From assembly GCA_000507305.1 (NCBI GenBank), contig DF240493.1, positions 1 to 64,000 on the forward strand: a DNA stretch of 64,000 bases. The letters are read 5' to 3'. Both the position numbers and the translations under genes were made by a program. The notes under the pieces are model-generated. The model searched no databases, was not told the DNA's origin, and worked only from the letters and a program-made list of their open reading frames with translations. The DNA is from Breviolum minutum Mf 1.05b.01. Lineage: Eukaryota > Sar > Dinophyceae > Suessiales > Symbiodiniaceae. Within the stretch, counting starts at the first letter, position 1. The number at the start of each line of letters is the position of its first letter. Positions 1-13,003 of this stretch are shown piece after piece.

Positions 1-56
1 CGTTGATATTTACACCCCTACATATGTCTCACCTAACATGCATATGACATGTTTAC

Positions 57-68
57 TTTTGGCTCAAG
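57..68 (+). other. 12-nt match to the 3' half of the dinoflagellate spliced leader
   Basis: TTTTGGCTCAAG is identical to the last 12 bases of the 22-nt dinoflagellate spliced leader; the upstream 10 bases do not match. Truncated leader relics mark genes that were retroposed from trans-spliced mRNA. No coding block could be tied to it, and a 12-mer can occur by chance, so this is only suggestive. Confidence 0.25.
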
Positions 69-179
69 ACACGCAAGTGAAAATAGTGTGCGTGTCAGAT
101 TTGCTGGTCATAATTGTTCAAAGGCTGGCCTTGTTGTTATGTTTGTCTTAAATGTTTTTTTCCATCGGCACATTGCAAG

Positions 180-239
180 GTTACTGCCACTTCGGGTGTG
201 GAAACTGAGGTGCGAAATCATGTGCCTGCAGATTTCTGG
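180..239 (+). CDS. Possible single exon, unidentified
   Basis: A 60-nt block with acceptor ttgcaag|G and donor TGG|gtgaca encodes VTATSGVETEVRNHVPADFW. It follows the AG|G rule. It stands alone: I could not chain it to a neighbour, and the product is unknown. From 240 to 1709 I see AT-rich non-coding sequence, plus a weak exon-like block at 921-958 (FDATDELSHMLKR) that could be read on either strand. Confidence 0.3.
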
Positions 240-1709
240 GTGACAAGGGAATGCTCCAATAGCTGGCTCACATGGCATGAATTCCCTCATTCATGTTCTT
301 TTCTTGATGTTTAGTGGAATTCCACCCAGTTTTCTTCATTCTACCATTCTACCCATACTGATACTACCTGCATCTACCTGCTAGATCTTGAACCTCAAAT
401 TGGTTTTTTACATCCAGGCTGATTCAAGGAGGCAATCCTTTGGAAGGACTTGTTTTTTGGACTGGATTTTTCTTTTTTTTAGAACGAGTTTCATGATGTA
501 CTTTCAACTCTACCCGACAGAAATTGAAATAATACGCGATTTTTTTTGCAAATCACAAGCAATCTTTTGATTATAACCAAGGACCAAAGCACAACCATTT
601 AAAACAAAATCGATTGGGTGAATTGGACTTCCAGCATTAAAAAAGAGACAGAAAACAATGGTTTAGTCATGTTTAATCATTGGTTGCTTTGGGAGTTAAT
701 GCTACAAACAAAAAACATTGGGTGATGTCTATATAAGCCATATATAAGCCGTTCGGACACAGTAAATGTGTTTCATGAGAAACAAAACCCCAAACACTGT
801 GAGTACGTTTGTTTGTGTGTTTCTCTTTGTTTCGGCTTGTTGTGTTTCACCCCAAACACGAGGGAGCATCCCCAAAAACCACCGCCACGAGACGCCAGTG
901 AGGCACCAGTTCTCTTGCAGTTCGATGCTACTGATGAACTTTCCCACATGCTGAAGAGGTGGGTTTTTTTCCACACATCCCCCGCAATCCCCAAAACATC
1001 CCGCCACGTGTTTCCACCAAAACAAAAACCCATGAAGTTTGGATCTACACAAATCATGAAAAATTGCCCCAACGCGCTTTTGGGGGATCAAAGAATGGAA
1101 ATGTATGGGTTTATTGTGAGGGATTTCCCTTATAATAGTGCATCGTTTGGGTTGGTAATATAATGATCCCTGCTGGATCTACCCCCATCCCCTCGTATCG
1201 GGAATCCCTTAATATGACCTTGATCCTGGGTGGGGGGTGGATCCAACCATGTTGAGGCGTTTACATCCCATGAATGTAATACACAACTTATTGTAATCAT
1301 AAAAGTCATGACGCGATTACAATACAAAGTTCATATTTCCACAAATTTCCACTGACTATATTTTTTGTTTGTTTGTTTCGACGGTACTTGCGGAGGATGA
1401 TCCAATTTGAGGAGCATATGTTTCCCATTGGGTGGTTGAAACCAAAATAGGTCCTGTGAATCTTGGCTTTACGGGAGGGAAGTGTAAACCGCACTGTTAC
1501 AGTTACAATGCTTTGTTTTCTTGATTCATTGATCAAATTGTCGGACAACATCATTAAACTTCACTGGTGATAATACCAAATTTAGTTCAAAATCCCATAA
1601 TTCGGAGGTGTGTTCACACCCAAAATACCCCAAAATCCTATATGTTTTTCTTGATCTTTCGTTTGGCCAGAGAGTTGACTAGGTGTCACCCACGGGTTGT
1701 TGTTCTCAG

Positions 1710-4700
1710 CCCGCCAGTCCGATGCAAACCTTGAGTTCCGCAGCCAAGACTTTGAAGAACATGGCCAGTGAGGCGGCGAAAAGCAAGCGTTTCAAACACC
1801 TTCGAACAATTGAGGGATGTTTGGACCAAACGCGGTGAGGAAAAATACTGTACCAGGTGATTCAAAGTGACCTTTTCATCCCCTAGTTGGAGGTCACTTA
1901 ACCTTTGAAAGGGCCACTTAACCATCCTAAAAAGGTCACTTTGAATCACCAGGTACTTATGGCAATGTTTTGGTGACTCTTTGGTCCAGAGGATGGTGCA
2001 CAAAACACAGAAACATAGGAAATCCGAGCCGTCGGAGCCGCTTTTGCATGGTATCGGTCCATTCCATTCCAAAGCACTAAGAGCCAACCCATTTCTGTGC
2101 CAAACACTTTCTCCCAGAACACAGTAAAATTGCATGGTTTTGTATGGTTGGTACCCCTTTTTGTGGGAAGTCATGTGTTTTTTTCCCAGTCTTGTTCCCC
2201 AGACATGTGGATGGTTTTTGTATTTTTGATCTCAGACCACCACTGCGATGGGAAAGCTCGTGGATGCTGGCATCGAGGTGCGATCTCGAAGTCAGTGAAC
2301 TCGATTGGGCAAAATCTAAACCTTCAACATTTGGCAGTTTTTTTTGGCTGATGTCCCCCCAAAAGAACATAAAAGACATATGTTTTGAAGATGTTGAAAT
2401 GGTTTCTTTGAAGTTTCTTGCAGGTTAAACATGAGCATCTTTGTTCGGGTCTTGACACGTGGAAATGATGTCCAAACTTGAGAGCTCCCAGCTAACTTCC
2501 ACAAGAAAAATATACCAACCAGCCAATATCTCCGAATGAAGCCATGAAACCACCGGCGAAACGCCGACATGGAAAGTTACAACGGTTCCAGGAAGGAAGA
2601 TTTCTGAAATGGGATTTCTTGGTGTTTTTTACATAAAAAAACAGGTGATTCGTTCCATTCGTGACCTTCTGGAGGGATGATTAGGTGACCTTTTGGACAG
2701 CTGGTTAAATGACCTCATTTATTTGGTAGTTATAATTGCAATTTTGAGGTCAGTCTTCTCACAGCTCAGTCTTTGTTCAGAAAAAGCCACCTGATGAGCT
2801 GTCACCGAAAAGGCCGCACAGAAAAGGGTGCCCGACTTTCTGATGGATAACGTCACCAACATTTTGGAGGAGAAGCTTTGTTTGCATGTTTTTTTCACAT
2901 GCCAAAAGTTGTTGTTTGTTGAGGAACATTGAAATGCATTGACTACATTTATATTTAATATACATGCTTAGTACATCAACTATTCCAATTATCCTCCCAT
3001 CATGATTCAGTGAGAGAAATGGCTCCCTTTGAAGCAAGAGGATGATGTTTCTTCCGTTTCCCCTGAATTTCAACATGTTTATCCTTACAAATAGATGGGT
3101 TTGAATCAACTAGCTTCTTTTTCCAGCCAAGGGAGGCTTTCAACGGCAAGTGTGCTTTAGAAGCAGTTTAGAAGTGCAAAAGAAAAATCACTTCAGGTTG
3201 GCTTTGCCTCCAAAGTTTGATTTCAACATTGGCTGGGGCAATCAACAACTTTGTCTATAGAAAGATGTTTGTTTTTTACCAAAGAAATGACCGCAATCTT
3301 TGCACCACGATGGGCCCGTGGTTATTGAAACAAATATATGAGTATCGGACAAAATTAGGTATGACCAAAGTAGTATTGAGAGGGTCGCGGGGTTGCCACT
3401 GCTGCAAAACGGATAGAGGCCCACCCTAAAACGATACCCAAAACGATACCATCAGGAAGGTTTGTACAAGGTGCCGCCACCCGATAGGGGCCCACCCTAC
3501 TTAAGAATGTCCCTTCGCCATGTACCAAATTTGTCCGTAACTCATATATGTGTCGCTTTAAGTTCGAAGCTTGGAGATGATGAAGAAAATGACTAGCATG
3601 CGAGCTGATCATTCCAAATTCATGTCTCAACCACGTATAGTATAGATCAGGTGATTTTGAGTCAAGCTCGTGGGCGCAGCGGCAGTCGTCGCGATGGCGC
3701 TTGGCACGACCACAGTGTCGCCTGTCTTCACTCATGCTGTGGTCGATCTGACTGCGATCGAACGCCCGCACATCCTGATCGAGATCAACAGACCCGGAAC
3801 AGTCAGTTGCATCATGTTGCATCCCATTCTGATTGCTCACAGAGAAATTGATGCGAACGGGCCTTCCAATAACATATTTTGGATCCCTGTGTGAGTCGCC
3901 ACTCCTGTGGGAATGACTACTTTCCACATCTGTGCGCCACCGTGTCGAATGGATCAAATGCTGATTCCTCACCCTGGTAGAGGATCTGTCCCATTGAGCT
4001 CAAGTTACACCTTGTCACACTGAGTAGTCCAATGCGAAGACATTGGGACTTGTGTTATTTATCATACAATATCTAGTCATCTACCCAGTGTTGTAGGTAG
4101 AATCTGCCTACCCCCTTGCAGGTTGAAGGTAAAAGCCCCCAAAGGGAAGAGAAGATACTTTACTTGACACTCACATCGTTTATAGGTTGAATTCGTGAAA
4201 CCTTGGGGGGTGTTGGGAGTGAGTCAATATGTATACTTACAAATTACTTACATATATAGACCAACCCCGGATTATTCGCAAACCAAACAGCAAACAGAGG
4301 ATTTTTGTGAAAAATCAAGGGTGTCCCAGAGGAAAGTTTGTCAAAACTGAACTTCGCCAAGTTACAACAGATGGCCAGCTTGGGCAGCTGAAAGGGTATT
4401 TCACCCCATGTATTTCTCATGGTGCTTTGGCAAAAAACAAATACCAACTCCAAAAGAAATGTTGCCTGAAATTTGGGTAGTTGCTGAAGTATATCCCTAG
4501 GATCCATGAGACTTGTAGATTTACCCTAGTTACCTACCTGAATTGCTTAAAGTTATGGTGGATTAGTAGGTAAATGTACCAGTCCCCCATGTACGACAAG
4601 GTTGTTTCAACCAAGATCCATTCCTATAGCATCCATGTATGGTATATTTTACCTGGATTTACCATAAAAGATCAACCATTCATGTAGGTAAATGTACCAT

Positions 4701-6712
4701 ACACGGGATGCTATGGGATTGAATTTTATGACCTCAGATATTCTGATGTTTTTTTCCCGGTTTTCATATGCGCAGGATTTGAAGGTGGAAGCGACCAACC
4801 AATTGCAACCATTGGGTGCCGTCGGTCAAGAGGCAAGATTGATGAGGGGAAGTCTGACTTTAAAATTAGGGGGCTACGTTTCAAGGTACAAAGAGGTGAT
4901 GGTAAATGAATACTTGGAATATCCAATGTTAAAAGAATATACATATTTCTGTAAGGTTTTGGTATGTGTAGTCTTTTGTACGTTTTTCTGTTTTGTTTTA
5001 TTGGAGGTAAAAAGAAACATCGCAATCATCATTTGTAGGCCACTTAGGTACCTTCAAAAAGTCACCTTTTCGTGACTTTGAGAGTCGGTGATTGAATCCA
5101 CAAAGAATCACAAAGGGTAGTTTTTTGATAGGAATCCTCAAAATTAAAACTGTTTGTTTGGAGAATCGAATTCTTCAAAAGTCAAGAGTTTTATCATCGA
5201 CATGGATGGTTAGAGCTGCTTACATGAGGGAGGTTGGTAAGGGCAGCTTCAAAATCTTCAAACCAATACCCATAGGATCCATGTATGGTATATTTACCTA
5301 CATGTACCATACAAATCAGCCAAATGTAGGTAAACATACCATACATGGATCCTATGGGATAGGCTCTTCCCAAAGCAGTTCTTTGATCTCTTTCCAATAT
5401 CCGCAGCTGGTCCTGATCGGTGGCATCACGAGACGAAAAATCTACTTCTAGTGAAGTGAAGTGTCTAAACCATGTGCCATCCCTGGATTTTTCCTTTGTG
5501 AGCAGCTCATGGTCAGATATATGGAGAAGTAGTCAAAACGAATACCTGGAAATCATGTTGCCATGATGAAATGTAATTTTCATCAACTTTACCTCCAAAA
5601 AACAACCCACACTTACTTCACAGTATGTTGTTCCACGTACAGCATTTGCCCTCTTTTGCAGCCATGAAGTCTTCAGCTAAATTTTATGGAAGACTCGAAG
5701 ACCCTCTTTTTCCAAGAATGCCGCATGTGTTTGTTTTTTGAAGATGATCTCGACATTAATAAACAGTGCCAGGTGGTGGTTTCAAATATTTTTTATTTTC
5801 ACCCCTATTTGGGCAAATGATCCAATTTGACTAATATTTTTCAACTGGGTTGAAACCACCAACCAGATGATATCGACATTAATAAACACTGCAATTTTGT
5901 CTTTAAAAACAAACGCCAAAAAGAAAAAACTGCTTCATCATGGGGTGAAGACATCAAAGGCACATTTGTCTCTCCCCGGCACAGATCGTGGATGGCCTAT
6001 ACAAAGCTTCAGATGATGCAGGACTTCATCTTCGTTCCAACGCTTTGCGATGCTTGGAGATGGGAAACTGTGGTTTCTGGTTTCTGGTTTCTGATCCAAT
6101 TTTTAGGTTGTGGTTTCCAAGATTGTTGATGGTTTTACCGTTTTACCCCTACAATTTTTTGTTGTACCTTTCTCCAATTTGAGAGGGGAACAGTGAGAAA
6201 CTACAGGTAGTTTTAAAGCTTCTACTTTTTTTAAACACTAAAGGTGTGGGAAATGATCCACCTTTTTTTCGAGCAACTAAACCACCACCGGATTTGCTGC
6301 TGGATATGCACGTTCCGAAGGCTTTTGAAAGTGAACTCCGTTCTCTTTCTTTTGGTTTTTGGAGCTGGAAATTTCCCTCGGTTTGTCGGATGTCCAATCT
6401 TCCCGAACTTCAGCTTCTCACCCGTTCAACCGTCAAGTTTGATTGGAATGACGACTTGTAAGAAAAACAGGCAATCATACAGCAAGAATGGGAGGATTCA
6501 ATACGCAAAGATGTTTGGTGAGTAAGTAAACAACCTGGATTCAAGTCCCGTGTGTAAGTTCTCTCTTTTCGTTCTGTTCCATGAAGGGAGAGCTGTTGAA
6601 TCATGTGAAGACACCGGGACCTGGTTTCTGGGTGTTGTTTAGGTTTCTGGAATCCAAAGCCAACGCCAAACGCACCGATGGACATGTTCACCAGGGTGGT
6701 GATATATCGTGA
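1710..6712 (+). CDS. Unidentified multi-exon gene, tentative model
   Basis: Candidate exons on the + strand: 1710 onward (first ATG 1722, MQTLSSAAKTLKNMASEAAK, then a possible GC donor gcaagc); 2236-2277 (TTTAMGKLVDAGIE, donor gtgcga); 2813-2874 (AAQKRVPDFLMDNVTNILEE); 4776-4832 (DLKVEATNQLQPLGAVGQE, GC donor gcaaga); 5662-5726 (MKSSAKFYGRLEDPLFPRMP); 5985-6069 (IVDGLYKASDDAGLHLRSN and on); about 6274-6330; an exon ending at 6518 before gtgagt (QEWEDSIRKDV); and a last exon 6643-6712 (FLESKANAKRTDGHVHQ, then stop TGA at 6710-6712). Phases agree from 5662 through 6274 and across the final W codon split at 6518/6643, but not everywhere upstream. Only some acceptors obey AG|G, so several exons may be wrong. 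I recognise no family. The 3' end converges on the - strand gene at 7 kb. Confidence 0.4.
1850..1955. mobile_element. Palindromic MITE-like element (AGGTGATTCAAAGTGACC ends)
   Basis: The ends ACCAGGTGATTCAAAGTGACC and GGTCACTTTGAATCACCAGGT are inverted repeats around a short spacer. A diverged relative lies near 2640-2720. It has no coding capacity. Confidence 0.7.
3355..3972 (-). other. GC-rich 205-codon open frame, unassigned
   Basis: This is a long uninterrupted - strand frame in otherwise AT-rich DNA. Its middle (3660-3900) is clearly GC-rich and hydrophilic, with stretches such as DQDVRAFDRSQIDHSMSEDR. The opposite strand also has an open frame there (3670-3894). No domain is recognisable and there are no clear splice sites. 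It may be a decayed mobile-element ORF, a foreign insert or a retained exon; the strand is undecided. The spacer also has two copies of a 'gatag(a/g)ggcccaccct' motif near 3413 and 3483. Confidence 0.25.
4623..4717. mobile_element. MITE family A copy
   Basis: Near-palindrome with ends CCTATAGCATCCATGTATGG and CCATACACGGGATGCTATGGG. Its inner arms (GTATATTTTACCTGGATTTACC / CATGTAGGTAAATGTACC) are shared with 5269-5358 and 14784-14875. Confidence 0.75.
5269..5358. mobile_element. MITE family A copy (best preserved)
   Basis: Terminal inverted repeats CCCATAGGATCCATGTATGG and CCATACATGGATCCTATGGG are perfect, each with a GGATCC site. The arms continue as TATATTTACCTACATGTACC / AATGTAGGTAAACATACC. 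It is a 90-bp foldback with no ORF. Confidence 0.85.
5770..5866. mobile_element. MITE family C copy
   Basis: Foldback with ends AGGTGGTGGTTTCAAATATT and GGGTTGAAACCACCAACCAG around a conserved AT-rich core (ATGATCCAATTTGACTAATA). Further copies: 8479-8579, 8996-9100, 9944-10025, 25945-26043, 50056-50154 and 51952-52047. Confidence 0.8.
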
Positions 6713-6999
6713 AAACAATTCCCCTAGAACAGAGCTTGAGGAATGATTCAGGAATGATCATCAATAGCCCAAAATATGTTTGTTCTCCATATTATCCCTA
6801 TACTGTATTGTAATTTCCCGAGATCCACCATCAAAATGATCCAAAATATATGGGTTATTGAAGAGTACCACCTCAGACCATCCATTTGTATACTATATAT
6901 ATCATGTAAATCATTTATATTGAAACTATATATATATAAATAATCTACGTATATTTTATACCAAAAAGAACCTCTTTCAGCTTTTTTGAACGAATCAAA

Positions 7000-9900
7000 T
7001 TTAAGGATCTCTAGCAATGGCACCTTGCGCCTTGGCCATGTTCCTCTTGTTCCTGTCCTGAGTGGAACTTTTGCGGCGGTTGCCTTCCTCCGCTGATCCT
7101 TTGGCAGATCTCGCCCATGAATTTTGAAGCAAAAAAAAGATGTGGCAAATGCTATTGAGGGGTTTGGGTGAAGGGTGACGGGAAAGATGGGAAAGGTGGT
7201 TTTTTCAAATATCTTTGGAGAAAACTGGAAGCAACAAAATGGTAAACGAAAATTGTTTTTTTTGTGTGTTTCATAATTTATATAATACATGCACACATAT
7301 CTATGATGTCTGTTGAGAAAGCCATATGTTGATTTGCTCCACCGTTTTGTTGTGATGTTTTTGAAGGATAGATTCAATTTTGCTCGCAAAGCTGTTGGGC
7401 TGTTGGGGTTTAGCTCCATGCTGTCTTGCTTTAGCGTTTCTTCACAGGCAAAAGAAGTTGAACTTATAGTGTGCTTTGGAGCTGGGATATTTAAAGCCCT
7501 TCAAAGAGTGCAGCAAACTGTAAACTTCCCTATGAATTAGGGGAGGATTTCTGAAGCATCATGAGTTAGTGATACTATTCATTGCCTTTGATCCTGTAGT
7601 TCTTCCCCAATTCCAGAGTTTGTTTTGAATGCTTACCCCTTGGGCCACCCAAGCACCTCCACGTAAACTTGCACAGTCCGTCTCCGGGCACCAAGACGGT
7701 TGCGGGCTCCCAGACGCCGTTGTCGCAAATGCCATGAGTGTTCAGATTATCTTATGTTCCTAGGGGAAGTATAGTCATTATGTGAATTAGATAGCGTTTA
7801 TACAAGCTTGTTAGGTATGTTCCAAGTATAAGTCAGATATAGTGGGATTGCTACTGATCTTTTGGTGGGCTCAAAAATTCTGAGAAGACCTCGTATGTTT
7901 GAAGATACGTAGGTGTTTCCGAAAATAGTGGTACCCCCAAATCATCCATTTTGATATGGATTTCCATTATAAACCATCCATTTTGGGGGTACCCCTATTT
8001 TTGGAAACATCCATATAAACACCGTTTTGGTGTCTGAAAAAAGGAACACCTTCTGAGAGACTTATCAAAATTTGCCAAGGTTCCAACATGGTTCCGGTGG
8101 CCCAGTTCGTCATGGCGGGGGCTGGCATTACTTACCCATTACCAATAGGATCCATGCATGGTGGTATTTACCTCATGTAGTAGCTGTATGTATGAAAGAT
8201 ATTTAAATTTTAAATGTAATTACATGTTGGTAAGTAAACCACTATTTACCATTATTCACCTATATTTCCCTATGTGAATTTTTTGTTGAACCCTTCATGT
8301 ACGTAAATAATCTACAAATTACATCAATCCTGCGGAGTTATATAAGATCCTCCACAACTACCGTGGATCTAAGATCCTCCACAACTACCGTGGATCTGCC
8401 ATCCTGGTATGGGCCTGACCTCACCCTGCCAGGTTGGGTCTAAGGATGCAGGTTCACCTGAAAGAAAACTAACATAACTAGGTGGTGGTTTCAAATATTT
8501 TCTATTTTCACCTCTACTTGGGGAAGATTCCCATTTTGACTAATATTTTTCAGATGGGTTGGTTCAACCACCAACCAGATAAGAATGAATAGAAAATCAC
8601 GATTTTTGATAGGAGATACATCGACTCAACTGGTTGGACTTTTCCAGCTTGTCATTCGTTCATGTTGTCTCGCCTCAAGTGGGAGACAACATGCAATGTC
8701 ATTTCATAAGGGATTAATAACGTTGCTTATAAGTGACTGTTATTTGAAAAAATCAAGATATATGCAGGAGCCTATTTGGAATCATGAGTCAATGATTCGT
8801 ACATTGGCAGCCAATTGGGATGATACTTCTCGCTGAAGATGTGCTGAGTCAGCTAGCTGTCGGGCACCCCTTTTTCAAATCCAAGGTCACGGACACAACC
8901 TGCGCCTCGTCCACGAGGTGCACAAGGGCGTTTGGGTTGGCTGTTGTGCCTCAACCGAATCGGAGGGATATTTTGCAGGTGTCATCAAATTACCTATAGG
9001 TAGTGGTTTCAAATATCTTTTATTTTCAGCCCGATCCTTGGAAGGATGATCCAATTTGACGAGCATATTTTTCAGATGGGTTGGTTCAACCACCACCTAG
9101 TTGCCCATTTTGGGTGCAAATGTATGATGATTATGGGAGATTTGCTCTCAAAATGCATTCTTGGGGTTGGTTATAACATGACCCCTGCAAAAAACTGAGC
9201 GCCTCCATTTTGCCACCAGAAAATGCTGATGCTTGAGAATTTTTTCACAACAAATCACATTCCCATACATACCTTAGCCCTCTCAAAGATTGCCCAACTT
9301 TGAAGCAACACCAAAATATACCAGAAATAAAATATGCGTATGTTGGATCCTGATTAGCGTATAGGGTAACCGTCCCTCCTCCCCTCCCCTCCACACTAAT
9401 CAGGGTACAACAATTATCCCAACCATCTTCATTGTCCTGCGTTGTAAAGAGCCGCCATCACGCACGGGTTGGCAGCCATAAAAATCTAGGCAAAAGAAGA
9501 CTGCCATGGCAAGTTTCAACCCGAAACTTTCATTCCAATCATTTCAAACAGCCTCCAGTCCATTCCCAGATGCTCCAAATTGTATGGATTATTATCATAT
9601 TACTGTAGGCAAATCATTTTATTTACCTGCAAATTATAGGTGAAAAAATGAACCACTAATTATACAAGGGGAAAGTGGTGGCCTTGGTAAAAAACATCCC
9701 ATCGCAACTGGAGCGCAGGTCGCGACACCTCACGAACTCGACCAACAACCTCTACCTCGGCATCCGGGTCTTTTGGCACAGCAAAAACCACAGCGACATT
9801 CGAAACACATCTGTGCAACACAACAAAATATGGATGTTTCCGAAAATAGTGGTACCCCCAAATCATCCATTTTAATAGGGTTTTCCACTATAAACCATCC

Positions 9901-11759
9901 ATTTTAGGGTACCTCTATTTTTGGAAACACCCATATGGCTGACTGGGTGGTGGTTTCCGATTTGGGGGGGAAGATTCCCATTTTGACTCATATTTGTCAA
10001 ATGGGTTGGTTCAACCACCACCTAGTTGAGTTTTTTTTTTACACAGAATTTGTTGAGTTTTTTTGTTTTTTTTTTTTGGACAAGACCTGAATGTGATAAG
10101 GACTTCCAAAAAAAAACAACAGATGTAAATGCACCTGAAGGCAGCATAGAAAAATCCAAGAAATCCAGGAGAAGATTGACAAGCAGTCACGTTTTAATGA
10201 GATCTTTATCTTCTTATAGAGGCACCCTTGAGGGTAAGTACCATTCGAGATTTTTAGTTGATAGCGTTTGGAGGTGAGGCGAGTAAACCTCATCGGAAGT
10301 TTTTCACATACCCCCATGAATAGTTACCTTTTTGGAAAGGGAAAGTAGTTTTCCAAGCATCGTTTCATGCAACATGTTCCTTCAAGGTGCAATTGAACGA
10401 ACCCAAAGGAATCAAAGGAATGGTGTATAGAGACTACCCCAAACATCCATGCATGAAAAGCACCCCAGGAAGATGGTAGGAATGATTCTATGCTGACTCA
10501 TCACACCCAAGAATTGGTTTTTTGGTTCGCCGGCCGGTGGCTTAGCCTGTTCTTGGTACTTGTAGATCCACCAGTGATTCCATCCTTTTCATTAGGGATT
10601 CTGGTTGGCAAGAAAAAAACACATCTTCACCACTAAGCACCAATGCCCTTGGAAGATCCATGTCTACATTCTTGGTGAACTGTTTGGGATGATGGAAACT
10701 TGACCCTTTCAAGGGTCCCTTGACCTCCAACTTAGGGACTTAGGGATCATTCCAGGTCACGGCTTGAATCACCTGGAGTATATTTGATCGAATAATATAT
10801 CAATGATATCATAATATAGACATCAATGACGTAGACATCAGTGATATCAGTCTATACTTGCCTTCATGTTTTGCCATGTCATCAATGAACAATTTGTTGG
10901 TATACTACCTGTATCAGGGGCCAACAAAAACCCAATGAAATTTCCGGATACCAAACGCCCCCGAGGCGTTACGCTCCCGTCCTCTCCCAGCGTTCCTTAG
11001 AAGCACGGCGCTGACGCTGATGCCGTGATTCAGATCCATTTGTGAAGGCTGAGATTTCTTGATTTAACCCCAACAAAAACACCACACCCTAAGAATCAGC
11101 GAATGGACCTTCTAATGGAGGGGTTTGTTTGAACCTGTTTTTCAGCATGGGCTTGGGAAAAATAACCAATTTTTGAAGGGTTAGGATGCTTAGGGCAGCT
11201 TGAAACAACAATGACTTTAGATCATGGAAATTTGCCGGGAAAACAAGTTTTCCTCCCAAATGCCACCTGCAACCCCTGAGAGGAAATAGGTGGCCTTCTT
11301 TGTGTGGTGATATAGTTTCACCATAGAGAGAAAAAGCGACCCATAAACATATCCTTATAACTAGACGTGAGTCATGATTCAAAAGGGTTTTGTTGTGCAA
11401 CATAAGGTTGGTGAAATGTGTTTCTTCAAGTTGGGGGTCAATAATATTATCCTGGATTTTCCTTTCGGGGTGCTAAATGGATGATGTTTGGGGTGCCTAT
11501 ACATCATCCCTTAGGCTTCAAACAGCACCCATTGGAAGATGCTGGATTGTATGATTGGTCGGTGAAATTTAGCTGAAAGTTGCGGAGGGGGAGAAAGCAA
11601 AAGGTCCCGAGGTGTTTTTCACACTTGGAGCAAACCAAATGGCTTCAATTCCACTCCTTTTCAAGTAACATATTCCCTCCCTAAACACTTTTAGATTGGC
11701 TTTCTTGCTGTAGTTTAAGTAAGTATATTGCAGTGATTTTGACATAGACTTTAATCATG

Positions 11760-11790
<31 letters not shown>

Positions 11791-12959
11791 TTATTTGGCC
11801 TATTGTCTTAATAAGGCGGGAAACAACTTTGGTATGCTTTTAGTTTTCCGTTTTCCCCTTGTTGTTTTGTGATACTACTTCGTAGTCCTACCTTACAACC
11901 CAACTTTTAAAGAAAAGCCTAGGACCTCAAACAACCCGTTGGTTTTGTTTTTGCTTAGCCCATCCTGTGAGCGAAATAAAAAAAGTGGTCTGGGGTTTTC
12001 AACCGAAAAAAGTCACCTCTTGGCCTTCATGGCTTCGTTTTGTTTTTTGGGGTCGACGCTCGTTGAAAACACGACGACTGCCGTCGTGGAGTTTTTTTCG
12101 ACGTCGCAACCATCGATGGAATTGTGATAACGCAGTTTGGCCTGAGCCTGACAAAGGCCACAAAACCGGAAGAACGTTGGGTGTTTTTTGGGGGTGGTGG
12201 TGGCAAGTCACATATTTTCGCAAGTCACATATGTTTTTTCATGTTCACCCGAAATTCGAGGAAGATGAAGCCATTTTGACGAGAAAACTAGGGGTTGAAA
12301 CCACCAACTAGGTCCTAGGTTGGGTTTTTGGGTGCGATTTCGTGGAAGAAATTGAAACACAAATACAGCGGTTGTAATTCACCTCAACAGTTTGGCTTCC
12401 TGGTTTTTCAGATTATACCCGTATACTGGAAATAAAATAGCAAATTGAAAAAACTGCTGTTGGAAGATGGTTGGAAGACTGCTTTCTGGTTTATCCTATT
12501 CGGATGGCAAAACCAGTTGCTTTATTGTGCTGATGTTGTTAGTTTCCGGGAGTGTAATCACTAAGAATCCCTTCATAGCCATTTACTGTACGTCTCCCTT
12601 CCTATTCCAAAAAACGATCCTCGGTTCCTCCCAAAGAAAAACCCAGGTTTTTGGAACCTAACCTTTGTTCCATTTTGGTAAAATCCGGTCTCTGGTTAGT
12701 ATCAATGGTTAGTAATTGGATTATTGTTCGCAGGGTATATTGGGGTTGCTAACAATCGACCCAATTCCTGGGACATCCCAGTCTAGTATACGTTTTAAGC
12801 GATTCCCCCTGGCACAACGTTCATTCGAGTAATTACTGCAAGTGACGCCTGACCAAAACCAAAACGGCGGGACAAAACTGCGCGGAGGGCTGTGGCGGTG
12901 TGGAAGCAAAATCTGTGAGACAGGCATGCTGATGATGATCATCATCAGCATCATCAGCG

Positions 12960-13003
<44 letters not shown>

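Noticed and set aside
8868-8978. + strand exon readings (GHPFF kinase-like; GHGHNLRLVHEVHKG)
   Set aside because: The - strand reading of the same block chains with exons on both sides, while the + strand readings do not.
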